Positions 1 through 7,039 of a DNA stretch of 19,634 nucleotides are shown one piece after another; position 1 is the first letter of the stretch; each line of letters opens with the position of its first letter. The stretch is taken from assembly GCA_009916335.1 (NCBI GenBank), contig SAAR01000025.1:1-19634 (forward strand), written 5' to 3'. This DNA comes from Erysipelotrichia bacterium (GTDB lineage: Bacteria > Bacillota_I > Bacilli_A > Erysipelotrichales > Erysipelotrichaceae). The position numbers were made by a program, and so were the translations under genes. The notes below the pieces were generated by a model that was given only the letters and a program-made list of their open reading frames with translations, ran no database searches and was not told the origin of the DNA.

Positions 1-30
1 CTCATAAGATACTTTTCCTTTTCTACTCAT
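1..30 (-). CDS. Start of IS3-type transposase OrfA (helix-turn-helix protein), partial
   Basis: Only ten codons are inside the window. They read MSRKGKVSYE from ATG at 30-28, preceded on the minus strand by a good ribosome binding site (GGAGGTGG, about 40-48). A short basic start followed by a K-hydrophobic-[ST]-x-E pattern is typical of the first helix-turn-helix protein (OrfA) of IS150-like elements, which binds the inverted repeats before OrfB provides the DDE transposase. Its position just inside the inverted-repeat-like end at 75-99 supports this. With so few residues the family call depends mostly on context. Confidence 0.5.
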   Translation of the reverse strand, partial: MSRKGKVSYE

Positions 31-99
31 AATAAAATCCCACCTCCATAGGATACACGTTTATATATTTCGTGTGTCTACTTTAGTGGGATCATATCA
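1..99 (-). mobile_element. 5' end of an IS3-family (IS150-like) insertion sequence, cut by window edge
   Basis: The minus strand from 99 begins TGATATGATCCCACTAAAG and continues to GTAGACA at 75. This 25-nt end resembles the terminal inverted repeats of IS150-group IS3 elements (5'-TG, a CCC block, then an AAAGT-GACA core). About 45 nt inside it is a ribosome binding site and the start of a reading frame pointing left and out of the window, as expected for the first transposase gene. The other end, the direct repeats and the rest of the element lie outside the window, so completeness cannot be judged. Identification rests on the shape of the end plus the ten N-terminal residues of the reading frame. 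Confidence 0.6.
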
Positions 100-241
100 A
101 TGTGAGTATCTGTTTTTTGTTTATTTTGTGTGTAGATGGGTTGGCTAAGGGATTGTTTAGGCAATCATTTTTCTTAATAAGTCTTAAGTTAATAGCAATT
201 CACACTCACTTGTGCTATTTTAATTGTATTGAGGTGGTAAG

Positions 242-991
242 ATGTTCAATCATTTTTTTACATTTTATAAAGACATTAAACATATGCAAGTACCGTTGAT
301 TAGCTTTGGCATTGCCCATCTTCTTTTGCTTATTTTTGTTGGTAGTGTCGCTTACTTATTATTTCAAAGGTATAAACAAGGTGATGCACAAACAAGGCAG
401 CGTTATCAAATCTATTTCGCTCGTTATTTTTTATGGGAAGAAGTCATTTATACATGCTGGTTATTGCTTGTATGCAAAAAGCATGTATTTTTAGAAATTG
501 TTCCTTTAGAATTATGCTCACTATGTTGCTACATGAATATTGCTAGTGTGTATTTAAAAAAGGACTACTTGCGTTTTTTTAGTGGGTTAGTGGGGATTAT
601 GGCTGGAAGTATTGCTTTGCTTTATCCTGCCAATATCGCATCATTATATCCAGCACTTTCTTATCGTAGTATTAATTTCTTTCTTTTGCATATGATGTTT
701 ATTTTATTTGGTGTGATTCAATTTTATGAATATAAACTTTATGATCGTTGTTATTTAAAAAAGAACTTGCTTATTGTTGCAGGAATGTTTGTTATGGCAT
801 TTTGTTTTAATCTTATCTTTCATACACAATATATGTTTGTTGGTATTCCACCAAAAATTAAAATTATCACTTCTATTTATGAAATGAGTGGTTTTTTCTT
901 TTTACCAGTTGCTATTCTCATTGTTTCTTTTTTTCAACTACTCTTTTTCTATCTCATTAAATCGGTTCATAAAATGGTGGTAACTGAATGA
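242..991 (+). CDS. TIGR02206/YwaF family integral membrane protein (TMEM164 acyltransferase-like)
   Basis: A 249-residue protein with about six or seven hydrophobic helices (roughly 20-42, 62-80, 85-104, 110-133, 143-162, 174-192, 215-240). It resembles the TIGR02206/YwaF family, whose eukaryotic relative TMEM164 is reported to be a cysteine acyltransferase of ether phospholipids. The pattern supporting this is VPLELC with Cys92, then FFLLHMMFIL with His150, matching the conserved Cys and His of the family, and a later N-x(6)-YMF segment around 190-199. The bacterial function is not established. The start is set by GAGGTGG about 5 nt upstream; Met15 is a weaker alternative. It appears monocistronic, downstream of the IS end and 200 bp before ppdK. 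I see no obvious terminator directly after it. Confidence 0.7.
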   Translation: MFNHFFTFYKDIKHMQVPLISFGIAHLLLLIFVGSVAYLLFQRYKQGDAQTRQRYQIYFARYFLWEEVIYTCWLLLVCKKHVFLEIVPLELCSLCCYMNIASVYLKKDYLRFFSGLVGIMAGSIALLYPANIASLYPALSYRSINFFLLHMMFILFGVIQFYEYKLYDRCYLKKNLLIVAGMFVMAFCFNLIFHTQYMFVGIPPKIKIITSIYEMSGFFFLPVAILIVSFFQLLFFYLIKSVHKMVVTE

Positions 992-1117
992 TGTTTATAC
1001 ATTTATCTATCAATATAGTGATGGAAAGCAAATGATGAAGAGAATCATTCATGATGCTCGCTTGCTGGATCTACTTTTAAAAGTGAAAAAATTAATTTGT
1101 TGTGGCATAAAATAATA

Positions 1118-1147
1118 GTGGCAATCACTAATTAATAAGGGTATAAT
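1118..1147 (+). promoter_or_regulatory. Probable sigma-A promoter of ppdK
   Basis: A perfect TATAAT lies at 1142-1147. The best -35 is GTGGCA at 1118-1123 (4 of 6 matches) with an 18-nt spacer. Transcription would start near 1154, giving a leader of about 38 nt that contains the cre box and the ribosome binding site AAGGAGGT. Confidence 0.6.
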
Positions 1148-1158
1148 ATTAATATAAG

Positions 1159-1172
1159 TGTAAGCGATTACA
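1159..1172 (+). promoter_or_regulatory. cre box (CcpA catabolite-responsive element) upstream of ppdK
   Basis: TGTAAGCGATTACA fits the Bacillus cre consensus TGWAANCGNTNWCA at every position and has palindromic arms TGTAA/TTACA. It begins about 12 nt after the -10 box, so it covers roughly +5 to +18 of the inferred transcript. Cre boxes placed there normally act as roadblock or repressor sites, so CcpA with HPr-Ser-P would be expected to lower ppdK expression when preferred sugars are plentiful. The site is seen directly; the regulatory direction is inference. Confidence 0.75.
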
Positions 1173-1191
1173 AAAATAAGGAGGTATCACT

Positions 1192-3819
1192 ATGGGTGAG
1201 AAATTTGTTTACAATTTCCATGAAGGAAATGGCAACATGCGTGAACTGTTAGGGGGTAAAGGGGCTAACCTTGCAGAGATGATGAATTTAGGTATGCCTG
1301 TACCGTTTGGCTTTAGCGTTACAACAGAAGCATGTAATCAGTATTATGAAGATAAAGAAACAATTAGTGCTAGTATCATTGATGAGATTATGGTGCATTT
1401 AAAAGATTTAGAACGTGAATCAGGGAAAACGTTTGGGGATCCACAAAATCCATTGTTAGTATCTGTTCGTTCAGGTTCAAGAGCTAGTATGCCAGGTATG
1501 ATGGATACGATTTTAAATTTAGGATTAAATGATGAAGTTGTAGAAGGGTTAGCAAAATTAACGGATAATCCACGTTTTGCATATGACAGTTATCGTCGTT
1601 TTATCCAAATGTTTGCAGATGTGGTAATGGGACTTAGTAAAGCAAAATTTGAAACAGTGATTGACGATATTAAAGCAGAAAAGAAAGTGAAGCTAGATAC
1701 AGAATTAGATACAGATGATTTAAGAGAAATGGTAAAACGTTTTAAGGCCTTTTATCATAATCAATTACATGAAGATTTTCCTACTAATCCAAAGGAACAG
1801 CTAATTAAAGCCGTAGAAGCTGTATTTAAATCTTGGAATAATCCAAGAGCGATTTACTATCGTAAAATCAACGATATTCCAAGTAGCTGGGGAACGGCTG
1901 TTAATGTACAGATGATGGTATTTGGAAATATGGGAGAAACGAGTGGAACAGGGGTAGCTTTTACACGCAATCCTAGTACAGGAGAAAATAAGTTATATGG
2001 TGAATTTTTGATGAATGCACAAGGGGAAGATGTTGTTGCAGGAATTAGAACACCACAAACAATTGATAAATTAGCAGATATAATGCCAGAAGCATATGAA
2101 CAATTTGTGGCAATTACACATAAATTAGAAGAACATTATCGTGATATGCAGGATATGGAATTTACGATTGAAAATAAGAAGTTGTTTATGTTGCAGACTC
2201 GTAATGGAAAAAGAACGGCGAATGCAGCGTTAAAGATTGCTTGCGATTTAGTCAGTGAAGGCTTACTAACAAAAGAGGAAGCTGTGTTAATGGTAAATCC
2301 TAATCAATTAGATGCTTTATTACATCCAACTTTTGATGGTGCAGCTTTAAAAGATGCCCAAGTGATTACGAAAGGTTTACCTGCATCACCAGGAGCAGCA
2401 ACAGGACAGGTTGTCTTTAATGCAGAAGATGCAAAAGCTTATGAAGCAGAAGGACATCGTGTTATCTTAGTTCGTTTAGAAACATCACCTGAAGATATTG
2501 AAGGTATGGCAGCAGCCCAAGGTATTTTAACAGTGCGTGGTGGTATGACCAGTCATGCAGCTGTTGTTGCTAGAGGTATGGGAACATGTTGTGTATCTGG
2601 TTGTGGTGATATTAAGATTAATGAAGAAAATAAAACATTTACAGTGAGTGGAAGAACATTCAAAGAATATGACTATATTTCATTAGATGGTAGTACAGGA
2701 AATGTATATGGTGAAGAAATTAGAACCGTTCCTGCACAAATTGCAGGGGACTTTGAAACATTTATGAATTGGGCTGATGAATTTAGAACATTAAAGGTAA
2801 GAACGAATGCAGATACACCAAAAGATGCGAAACAAGCAGTCTTGTTTGGGGCTGAAGGAATTGGTCTTGTGCGTACAGAGCATATGTTCTTTGATGGAGA
2901 AAGAATTAAAGCCATTCGTGAAATGATTGTTTCTAAAACAGTGGAACAAAGAGAGCGTGCATTAGAAAAATTATTACCGATGCAACGTGATGATTTTGAA
3001 GGTATTTATGAAGCAATGCAAGGTAGAGCAGTAACAATTCGTTACTTAGATCCACCTTTACATGAATTCTTGCCAACCTCTTCTTATGATATTACAACAT
3101 TGGCAAATGATATGAATATGGATTTAGGAGAGCTAAAAAATGTCATTCAAGGACTACATGAATTTAACCCAATGATGGGACATCGTGGTTGTCGTTTAGC
3201 TGTTTCTTATCCAGAAATTGCTAAAATGCAAACTCGTGCAGTGATTGAAGCGGCAATCAATGTGAATGAGAAACATCCAGAGTATCATATTGTGCCTGAA
3301 ATTATGATTCCATTAGTAGGGGACAAGAGTGAGCTTAAATATGTTAAAAACATTGTCTGTGAAGTAGCTGATCAAATTATTGCAGATCGTAATGTAAAAC
3401 TTGATTACATGGTAGGAACGATGATTGAAATTCCTAGAGCTGCTTTATTGGCTGATGAAATCGCAGAAGAAGCACAATTCTTCTCTTTTGGAACAAATGA
3501 TTTAACACAGATGACATTTGGTTTCTCAAGAGATGATGCAGGTAGTTTCTTAAATGATTACTATGATAAGAAAATTTATGAACAAGACCCATTTGCTCGT
3601 TTAGACCAAAAAGGTGTTGGTAAATTAGTAGCGATGGCTGCTAAGCTTGGAAAACAAACAAGACCTGACATTAAATTAGGAATTTGTGGTGAACATGGAG
3701 GGGATCCAGCATCTATTGAATTCTGTCATAAAGTAGGACTTAACTATGTGTCTTGTTCTCCATATCGTGTTCCAATTGCACGTTTAGCGGCAGCACAGGC
3801 AGCGTTAAAAAACAAATAG
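1192..3819 (+). CDS. ppdK: Pyruvate, phosphate dikinase
   Basis: This 875-residue enzyme interconverts pyruvate, ATP and phosphate with phosphoenolpyruvate, AMP and pyrophosphate in the cytoplasm. Length and order match the family: an N-terminal ATP-grasp domain (SVRSGSRASMPGMMDT near 92-107, TGVAFTRNPSTGENKLYGEF around 255-275), the swivelling phosphohistidine domain with GGMTSHAAVVARGMG and catalytic His455, and a C-terminal PEP/pyruvate barrel ending in GICGEHGGDP with catalytic Cys832. Thr453, two residues before the His, is the position that PPDK regulatory kinases modify in plants and some bacteria. The start has an ideal AAGGAGGT site. The gene stands alone with its own promoter, a cre box and a terminator. 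In anaerobes PPDK can work in either glycolysis or gluconeogenesis; the cre box argues for carbon-source control. Confidence 0.97.
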   Translation: MGEKFVYNFHEGNGNMRELLGGKGANLAEMMNLGMPVPFGFSVTTEACNQYYEDKETISASIIDEIMVHLKDLERESGKTFGDPQNPLLVSVRSGSRASMPGMMDTILNLGLNDEVVEGLAKLTDNPRFAYDSYRRFIQMFADVVMGLSKAKFETVIDDIKAEKKVKLDTELDTDDLREMVKRFKAFYHNQLHEDFPTNPKEQLIKAVEAVFKSWNNPRAIYYRKINDIPSSWGTAVNVQMMVFGNMGETSGTGVAFTRNPSTGENKLYGEFLMNAQGEDVVAGIRTPQTIDKLADIMPEAYEQFVAITHKLEEHYRDMQDMEFTIENKKLFMLQTRNGKRTANAALKIACDLVSEGLLTKEEAVLMVNPNQLDALLHPTFDGAALKDAQVITKGLPASPGAATGQVVFNAEDAKAYEAEGHRVILVRLETSPEDIEGMAAAQGILTVRGGMTSHAAVVARGMGTCCVSGCGDIKINEENKTFTVSGRTFKEYDYISLDGSTGNVYGEEIRTVPAQIAGDFETFMNWADEFRTLKVRTNADTPKDAKQAVLFGAEGIGLVRTEHMFFDGERIKAIREMIVSKTVEQRERALEKLLPMQRDDFEGIYEAMQGRAVTIRYLDPPLHEFLPTSSYDITTLANDMNMDLGELKNVIQGLHEFNPMMGHRGCRLAVSYPEIAKMQTRAVIEAAINVNEKHPEYHIVPEIMIPLVGDKSELKYVKNIVCEVADQIIADRNVKLDYMVGTMIEIPRAALLADEIAEEAQFFSFGTNDLTQMTFGFSRDDAGSFLNDYYDKKIYEQDPFARLDQKGVGKLVAMAAKLGKQTRPDIKLGICGEHGGDPASIEFCHKVGLNYVSCSPYRVPIARLAAAQAALKNK

Positions 3820-3838
3820 CTATATCTTTGATGTACAC

Positions 3839-3874
3839 AAACACCCAATGATAGAAATGTGATTGGGTGTTTTT
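3839..3874 (+). terminator. Intrinsic terminator of ppdK
   Basis: An 11-bp stem (AAACACCCAAT, 3839-3849, with ATTGGGTGTTT, 3862-3872) closes a 12-nt loop and runs straight into a T tract (3870-3874), about 20 nt after the ppdK stop. Confidence 0.85.
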
Positions 3875-3893
3875 ATGTAGGGAAACAATGCTT

Positions 3894-3930
3894 AAATAAA
3901 GTAAGCTCTAGTTGTTGCTAGAGCTTACTT
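3894..3930 (-). terminator. Intrinsic terminator of the cysteine-rich gene
   Basis: A perfect stem (GTAAGCTCTAG, 3901-3911, with CTAGAGCTTAC, 3918-3928) and a 6-nt loop lie just past the minus-strand stop at 3933. On the minus strand the stem is followed by TTTATTTAAG. AA/TT extends the stem, so it may also stop plus-strand read-through from ppdK. Confidence 0.75.
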
Positions 3931-3932
3931 CA

Positions 3933-4289
3933 TTAAAGCGGCTGATCTTCCTCTAATTCAACGAATGCACTACTTGTAGAGGCACCTAAGCATTCTACGA
4001 AAGTATCACCAATTTCAACTCTTGCACCAAAGCTTACAGGAACTTCTACACAAAATGTTTGTGATAAGCTAAAACAGCATTTCCCATCTTTTTTTCCATT
4101 GCAAAGTGTTTCCCCTTGTACGACATTGTTTCCTCCACCACAGTGAATTTTAATTCGTTCTGCTTTGGCAAAAGGAACAACGCACACAGGAACACTTACT
4201 GCAACATGTTGATAGGCAACTGCTGGACAACCTCGTTCATGAAATTGTCGCTCCTTTTCCTCTACACTATGTTTCATATATTCCGCCAT
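3933..4289 (-). CDS. Small cysteine-rich protein, possible spore-associated protein
   Basis: A 118-residue protein with eight cysteines (21, 36, 50, 63, 71, 72, 80, 100). It has no signal peptide and no membrane segment. The N-terminus is charged (KHSVEEKERQFHERG) and is followed by alternating beta-like segments such as VAVSVPVCVVPFAK and FCVEVPVSFGARVEIGD, ending in an acidic tail. I recall similar uncharacterised proteins in spore-forming Clostridia but cannot name a domain. Cys-rich composition without an export signal, plus a SigK-like promoter, suggests a coat or outer-layer structural protein made in the mother cell. A metal-binding role is an alternative. The start follows AGGAGGAAAG at ideal spacing. 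It is monocistronic, convergent with ppdK. Confidence 0.75.
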   Translation of the reverse strand: MAEYMKHSVEEKERQFHERGCPAVAYQHVAVSVPVCVVPFAKAERIKIHCGGGNNVVQGETLCNGKKDGKCCFSLSQTFCVEVPVSFGARVEIGDTFVECLGASTSSAFVELEEDQPL

Positions 4290-4315
4290 TTTTACTTTCC
4301 TCCTATCCTTTACTC

Positions 4316-4342
4316 TATACTATGAGCAAATCCTATTTATGT
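4316..4342 (-). promoter_or_regulatory. Candidate SigK/SigE-type sporulation promoter for the cysteine-rich gene
   Basis: On the minus strand CATAGTATA (plus 4316-4324) fits the late mother-cell -10 pattern CATANNNTA. An AC dinucleotide sits exactly 16 nt upstream, matching the SigK -35. The predicted transcript would start about 20 nt before the ribosome binding site. No good TTGACA/TATAAT pair competes here. The element is short and could arise by chance in AT-rich DNA, but the same arrangement recurs before the SpoIID-like gene. Confidence 0.45.
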
Positions 4343-4431
4343 GTGGTGATAAAAAGGTGTTTGCATTGTTTTATCGCTTAGAGAATAGATAAAAGAGGTA
4401 TAAAAGAATTGTTTTCTTGGTTTGAATTAAA

Positions 4432-4460
4432 CAAAAAAAAGGAACGTTTATTCGTTCCTT
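4432..4460 (-). terminator. Intrinsic terminator of the RNase J gene
   Basis: On the minus strand GGAACG...CGTTCC (plus 4441-4446 and 4453-4458) forms a stem with a short loop, followed by eight T residues (plus 4433-4440). The stem begins directly after the stop codon. Confidence 0.8.
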
Positions 4461-6262
4461 TACGCTTTTTTACTAGCTCTGCGTTTTTGCATTTCTTCAA
4501 TTGCTTCCTTAGAGTTTAAAATCACAGGAATGACAATTGGATTACGATGTGTTTTATTATACAAGAATGGTTCTAATGAGCCACGAATTGTATTTTTAAT
4601 TTCACCAAAGGTTGTTTTTCCTTTCATCTTTTCTTTTAATGCTGTAAAGACAACTTGTTCTGCTTCTTTTAATAAGGATTGTGAATCTTTAATAAAGACA
4701 AAACCACGAGATACAATGACAGGTTTACATAGGATCTTGTTTTCTCTTGAATCAATGGAAACAATGACAGAAACTAATCCATTATCACCTAAAATCTGGC
4801 GATCTTTTAATACAGCAGTGGAAATACCTGAGATGTCATTACCATCGACAAAGATAGCATCTGCTTGTATACGCTCAGATGCACGAAATACTTTTTCATC
4901 TCGTAAAATTAAAGCATCACCGTTTGCTAAAGTAAAAATATTTTCTTTAGGGATCCCTGTTTCCACACCATAACTTCCATGTTGCTTCAACATTTTAAAT
5001 TCCCCATGAATCGGCATGAAGTATTTTGGTTTCATTAACTGCAACATCAGTTTTTGTTCTTCTTGGGAAGCATGTCCTGTTGTATGCAGATTGTTTAAAA
5101 TAGAATTGGTTAACACATTTGCTCCATGACGGTATAATTTATTGATGACTTGGTTAACACTATCGTTATTTCCAGGAATTGGATTACTAGAAAAGACAAT
5201 CGTATCATTTGGCATCAGTTTAATAAAACGGTGTGTCCCAGCGGCAATTCTTGATAAGGCTGCCAAAGGTTCTCCTTGTGAACCAGTACATACGATACAA
5301 GTTTTTTCTGCAGGATAGCGATTTAATTCTTCTGGGCGAAGAATGCTGTTTTCGCTAATCTTAATTTTTCCTTGTTTACGGCCTACCTCAACAACGTTTT
5401 CCATACTACGACCAAAGATGGCTACTTTACGCCCACAAGCGATAGCAGCCTCTAAAATCTGTGCTACACGGTATACATTAGAGGCGAAGGTTGCGACAAT
5501 TAAACGTCCTTCGGTTTTATTAAAAACATCATAAATGGCATTTGCGACCTTCTTTTCGGAAATAGAGAAACCCTCTACTGCAGAATTGGTAGAATCACTT
5601 AACAATAAAGTTACCCCAATCTGTCCAATATAAGCCATTTTCTGATATTCAGAGTTGGTACCAACAGGGGTTAAATCAAATTTAAAATCGCCTGTATGAA
5701 CAATCCTTCCATTTTCCGTATTAATAATAATTCCTAATGAATCAGGAATGGAGTGTGTGGTATCAAAGAATCCACAAGAGAAGTGTTTCATCTCAATGCG
5801 TGAATCACAGTTGATTTGTGTCATTTTTACACCCTTTAACATTTTTCTTTCTTCTAATTTCTTTGAGATTAAAGAGAGGGCAAATTCAGGGGCATAAATA
5901 TGATCAATTTTCACACTTTTTAATAGGAAAGGAATTCCTCCAATATGATCTTCATGACCATGGGTAATGACTAAAATCTTTTTCTTGTGGTCATTTTTTA
6001 CTAAATGTGTATAGTCAGGGATGACATAATCAACCCCCAATAAATGTTCGTCCGGAAAACGCACTCCAGAATCGACAATAAGAATTTCATTTTCCTGTTC
6101 AATACAGTACATGTTTTTACCAACTTCACCTAGTCCTCCTAAAGCATAGACTAGCGTATCCGTTTTTTTAATATTGATTTTATTATGATTTACTCTTTTA
6201 TTGTTTTCTTTCGTTGTCGTTTTCGGTGTTCTTGTTTTTTTATTATTATCCTTTGTATTCAT
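4460..6262 (-). CDS. rnj: Ribonuclease J
   Basis: A 600-residue beta-CASP metallo-beta-lactamase ribonuclease with 5'-3' exonuclease and endonuclease activity, central to mRNA decay and rRNA maturation in Firmicutes. It shows the metal motif HGHEDH (101-106), DTTHS (His170), HTGDFKFD (Asp192), the beta-CASP part with GSQGEP, and the late GHASQEEQ and PIHGEF segments, then the usual C-terminal domain. The first ~34 residues are Lys/Asn/Thr-rich and low-complexity, an extension relative to the ~555-residue Bacillus RNase J1 and J2. The start is supported by AAAGGAGAAAAGA just upstream. A single J-type gene cannot be assigned to rnjA or rnjB from this window. It has its own promoter and terminator. 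Confidence 0.95.
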   Translation of the reverse strand: MNTKDNNKKTRTPKTTTKENNKRVNHNKINIKKTDTLVYALGGLGEVGKNMYCIEQENEILIVDSGVRFPDEHLLGVDYVIPDYTHLVKNDHKKKILVITHGHEDHIGGIPFLLKSVKIDHIYAPEFALSLISKKLEERKMLKGVKMTQINCDSRIEMKHFSCGFFDTTHSIPDSLGIIINTENGRIVHTGDFKFDLTPVGTNSEYQKMAYIGQIGVTLLLSDSTNSAVEGFSISEKKVANAIYDVFNKTEGRLIVATFASNVYRVAQILEAAIACGRKVAIFGRSMENVVEVGRKQGKIKISENSILRPEELNRYPAEKTCIVCTGSQGEPLAALSRIAAGTHRFIKLMPNDTIVFSSNPIPGNNDSVNQVINKLYRHGANVLTNSILNNLHTTGHASQEEQKLMLQLMKPKYFMPIHGEFKMLKQHGSYGVETGIPKENIFTLANGDALILRDEKVFRASERIQADAIFVDGNDISGISTAVLKDRQILGDNGLVSVIVSIDSRENKILCKPVIVSRGFVFIKDSQSLLKEAEQVVFTALKEKMKGKTTFGEIKNTIRGSLEPFLYNKTHRNPIVIPVILNSKEAIEEMQKRRASKKA

Positions 6263-6294
6263 TCTTTTCTCCTTTCAAACACCAACTTTAACTT

Positions 6295-6305
6295 ATTATA
6301 GCATA
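6295..6305 (-). promoter_or_regulatory. Extended -10 promoter of the RNase J gene
   Basis: The minus strand reads TATGCTATAAT, a perfect -10 with a TGn extension. The region 17-18 nt upstream has no convincing -35, as is common for extended -10 promoters. The leader is about 25 nt. Confidence 0.55.
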
Positions 6306-6343
6306 AATTTTATGATTTACGCATAACTTTTATGCTTTGCAGA

Positions 6344-6371
6344 CAAAAAATAATCACAATGCGTGATTATT
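6344..6371 (-). terminator. Intrinsic terminator of def
   Basis: A 9-bp stem (AATAATCAC, plus 6349-6357, with GTGATTATT, plus 6363-6371) overlaps the def stop codon and runs into a T tract on the minus strand (plus 6345-6350). It separates def from the RNase J promoter about 40 nt further on. Confidence 0.75.
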
Positions 6372-6921
6372 CAATGACGATAGCATCAGGAATTTCATAA
6401 AATGGGTTTTCTTTATTAATGTGATCATAATAAAGAATGCCACTAAAATGATCGATTTCATGTTGGATAACAATGGCTTCATATCCTCTTGCACGAATAC
6501 GCACATGTTCATCTCTTAGCATGTCATAGCCTTCTACTGTAATACGAGCAGCTCTTGGTACATATCCTTCATGGAATGTTTCCACTGATAAACAGCCTTC
6601 ACCACTTTTTAAATAGGCATATTGCTTAGAGTGAGAGATGATTTTAGGATTGACTAAAGCATATTCAATCGTTTCCTTTTCACCATGAAGAACAATCGCC
6701 AACATTTTTTTTAAGACACCACATTGTACAGCCGCAATACCAACGGCAGCTTTTAAATCATATTTTTCTGCTTTTTCTTCATCTGTGGAATCACGCACAT
6801 ACGTCAACATTTCTTCTAACAAGGCTTTATCTTCACTATTTAAAGGTAAAGCAACCTCTTCACTTTTTTTACGAATTAAAGAATCAGTATCCTTAATTAT
6901 ACTATTTATTGTTATTCTCAT
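6367..6921 (-). CDS. def: Peptide deformylase
   Basis: A 184-residue metalloenzyme that removes the formyl group from the initiator methionine of new proteins. All three family motifs are present: motif I GIAAVQ (61-66), motif II EGCLSV with metal ligand Cys110, and motif III QHEIDH (153-158) with ligands His154 and His158 and catalytic Glu155. The insert before motif I (SEDKALLEEMLTYVRDST) and the ending NPFYEIPDAIVIE match the longer type-2 deformylases of Firmicutes, and length equals Bacillus DefB. Motif I has Val where most enzymes have Pro (AAVQ for AAPQ). The ribosome binding site (GGTGAT) is weak. It is divergent from the FtsW-family gene. Confidence 0.95.
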   Translation of the reverse strand: MRITINSIIKDTDSLIRKKSEEVALPLNSEDKALLEEMLTYVRDSTDEEKAEKYDLKAAVGIAAVQCGVLKKMLAIVLHGEKETIEYALVNPKIISHSKQYAYLKSGEGCLSVETFHEGYVPRAARITVEGYDMLRDEHVRIRARGYEAIVIQHEIDHFSGILYYDHINKENPFYEIPDAIVIE

Positions 6922-7039
6922 ATCTTATCACCAAAATCTTTCTAGTATATTTTATATAAAATATTCGCAGAATGGAAGTAATTCACTCAATTTTTGTTTT
7001 AAAAGAAGTAAAAATAAGGTAAAATATAATGCAGGAGTG

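Noticed and set aside
1032..1115. 27-codon frame between the YwaF-like gene and ppdK (starts MMKRIIHDARLLDLLLKVKK)
   Set aside because: It has only a moderate GGAAAG site and no dedicated promoter or terminator, and frames of this size are common by chance in AT-rich DNA. I cannot support it as a gene, though an amphipathic peptide remains possible.
2673..2915. Minus-strand frame opposite ppdK
   Set aside because: It lies wholly within the conserved ppdK coding region, has no ribosome binding site, and its composition is that of antisense to a coding frame.
6785..7039. Upstream in-frame extension of the FtsW-family reading frame to 6785
   Set aside because: It overlaps def in antisense, has no ribosome binding site at its start, and adds about 85 residues not seen in SEDS proteins.
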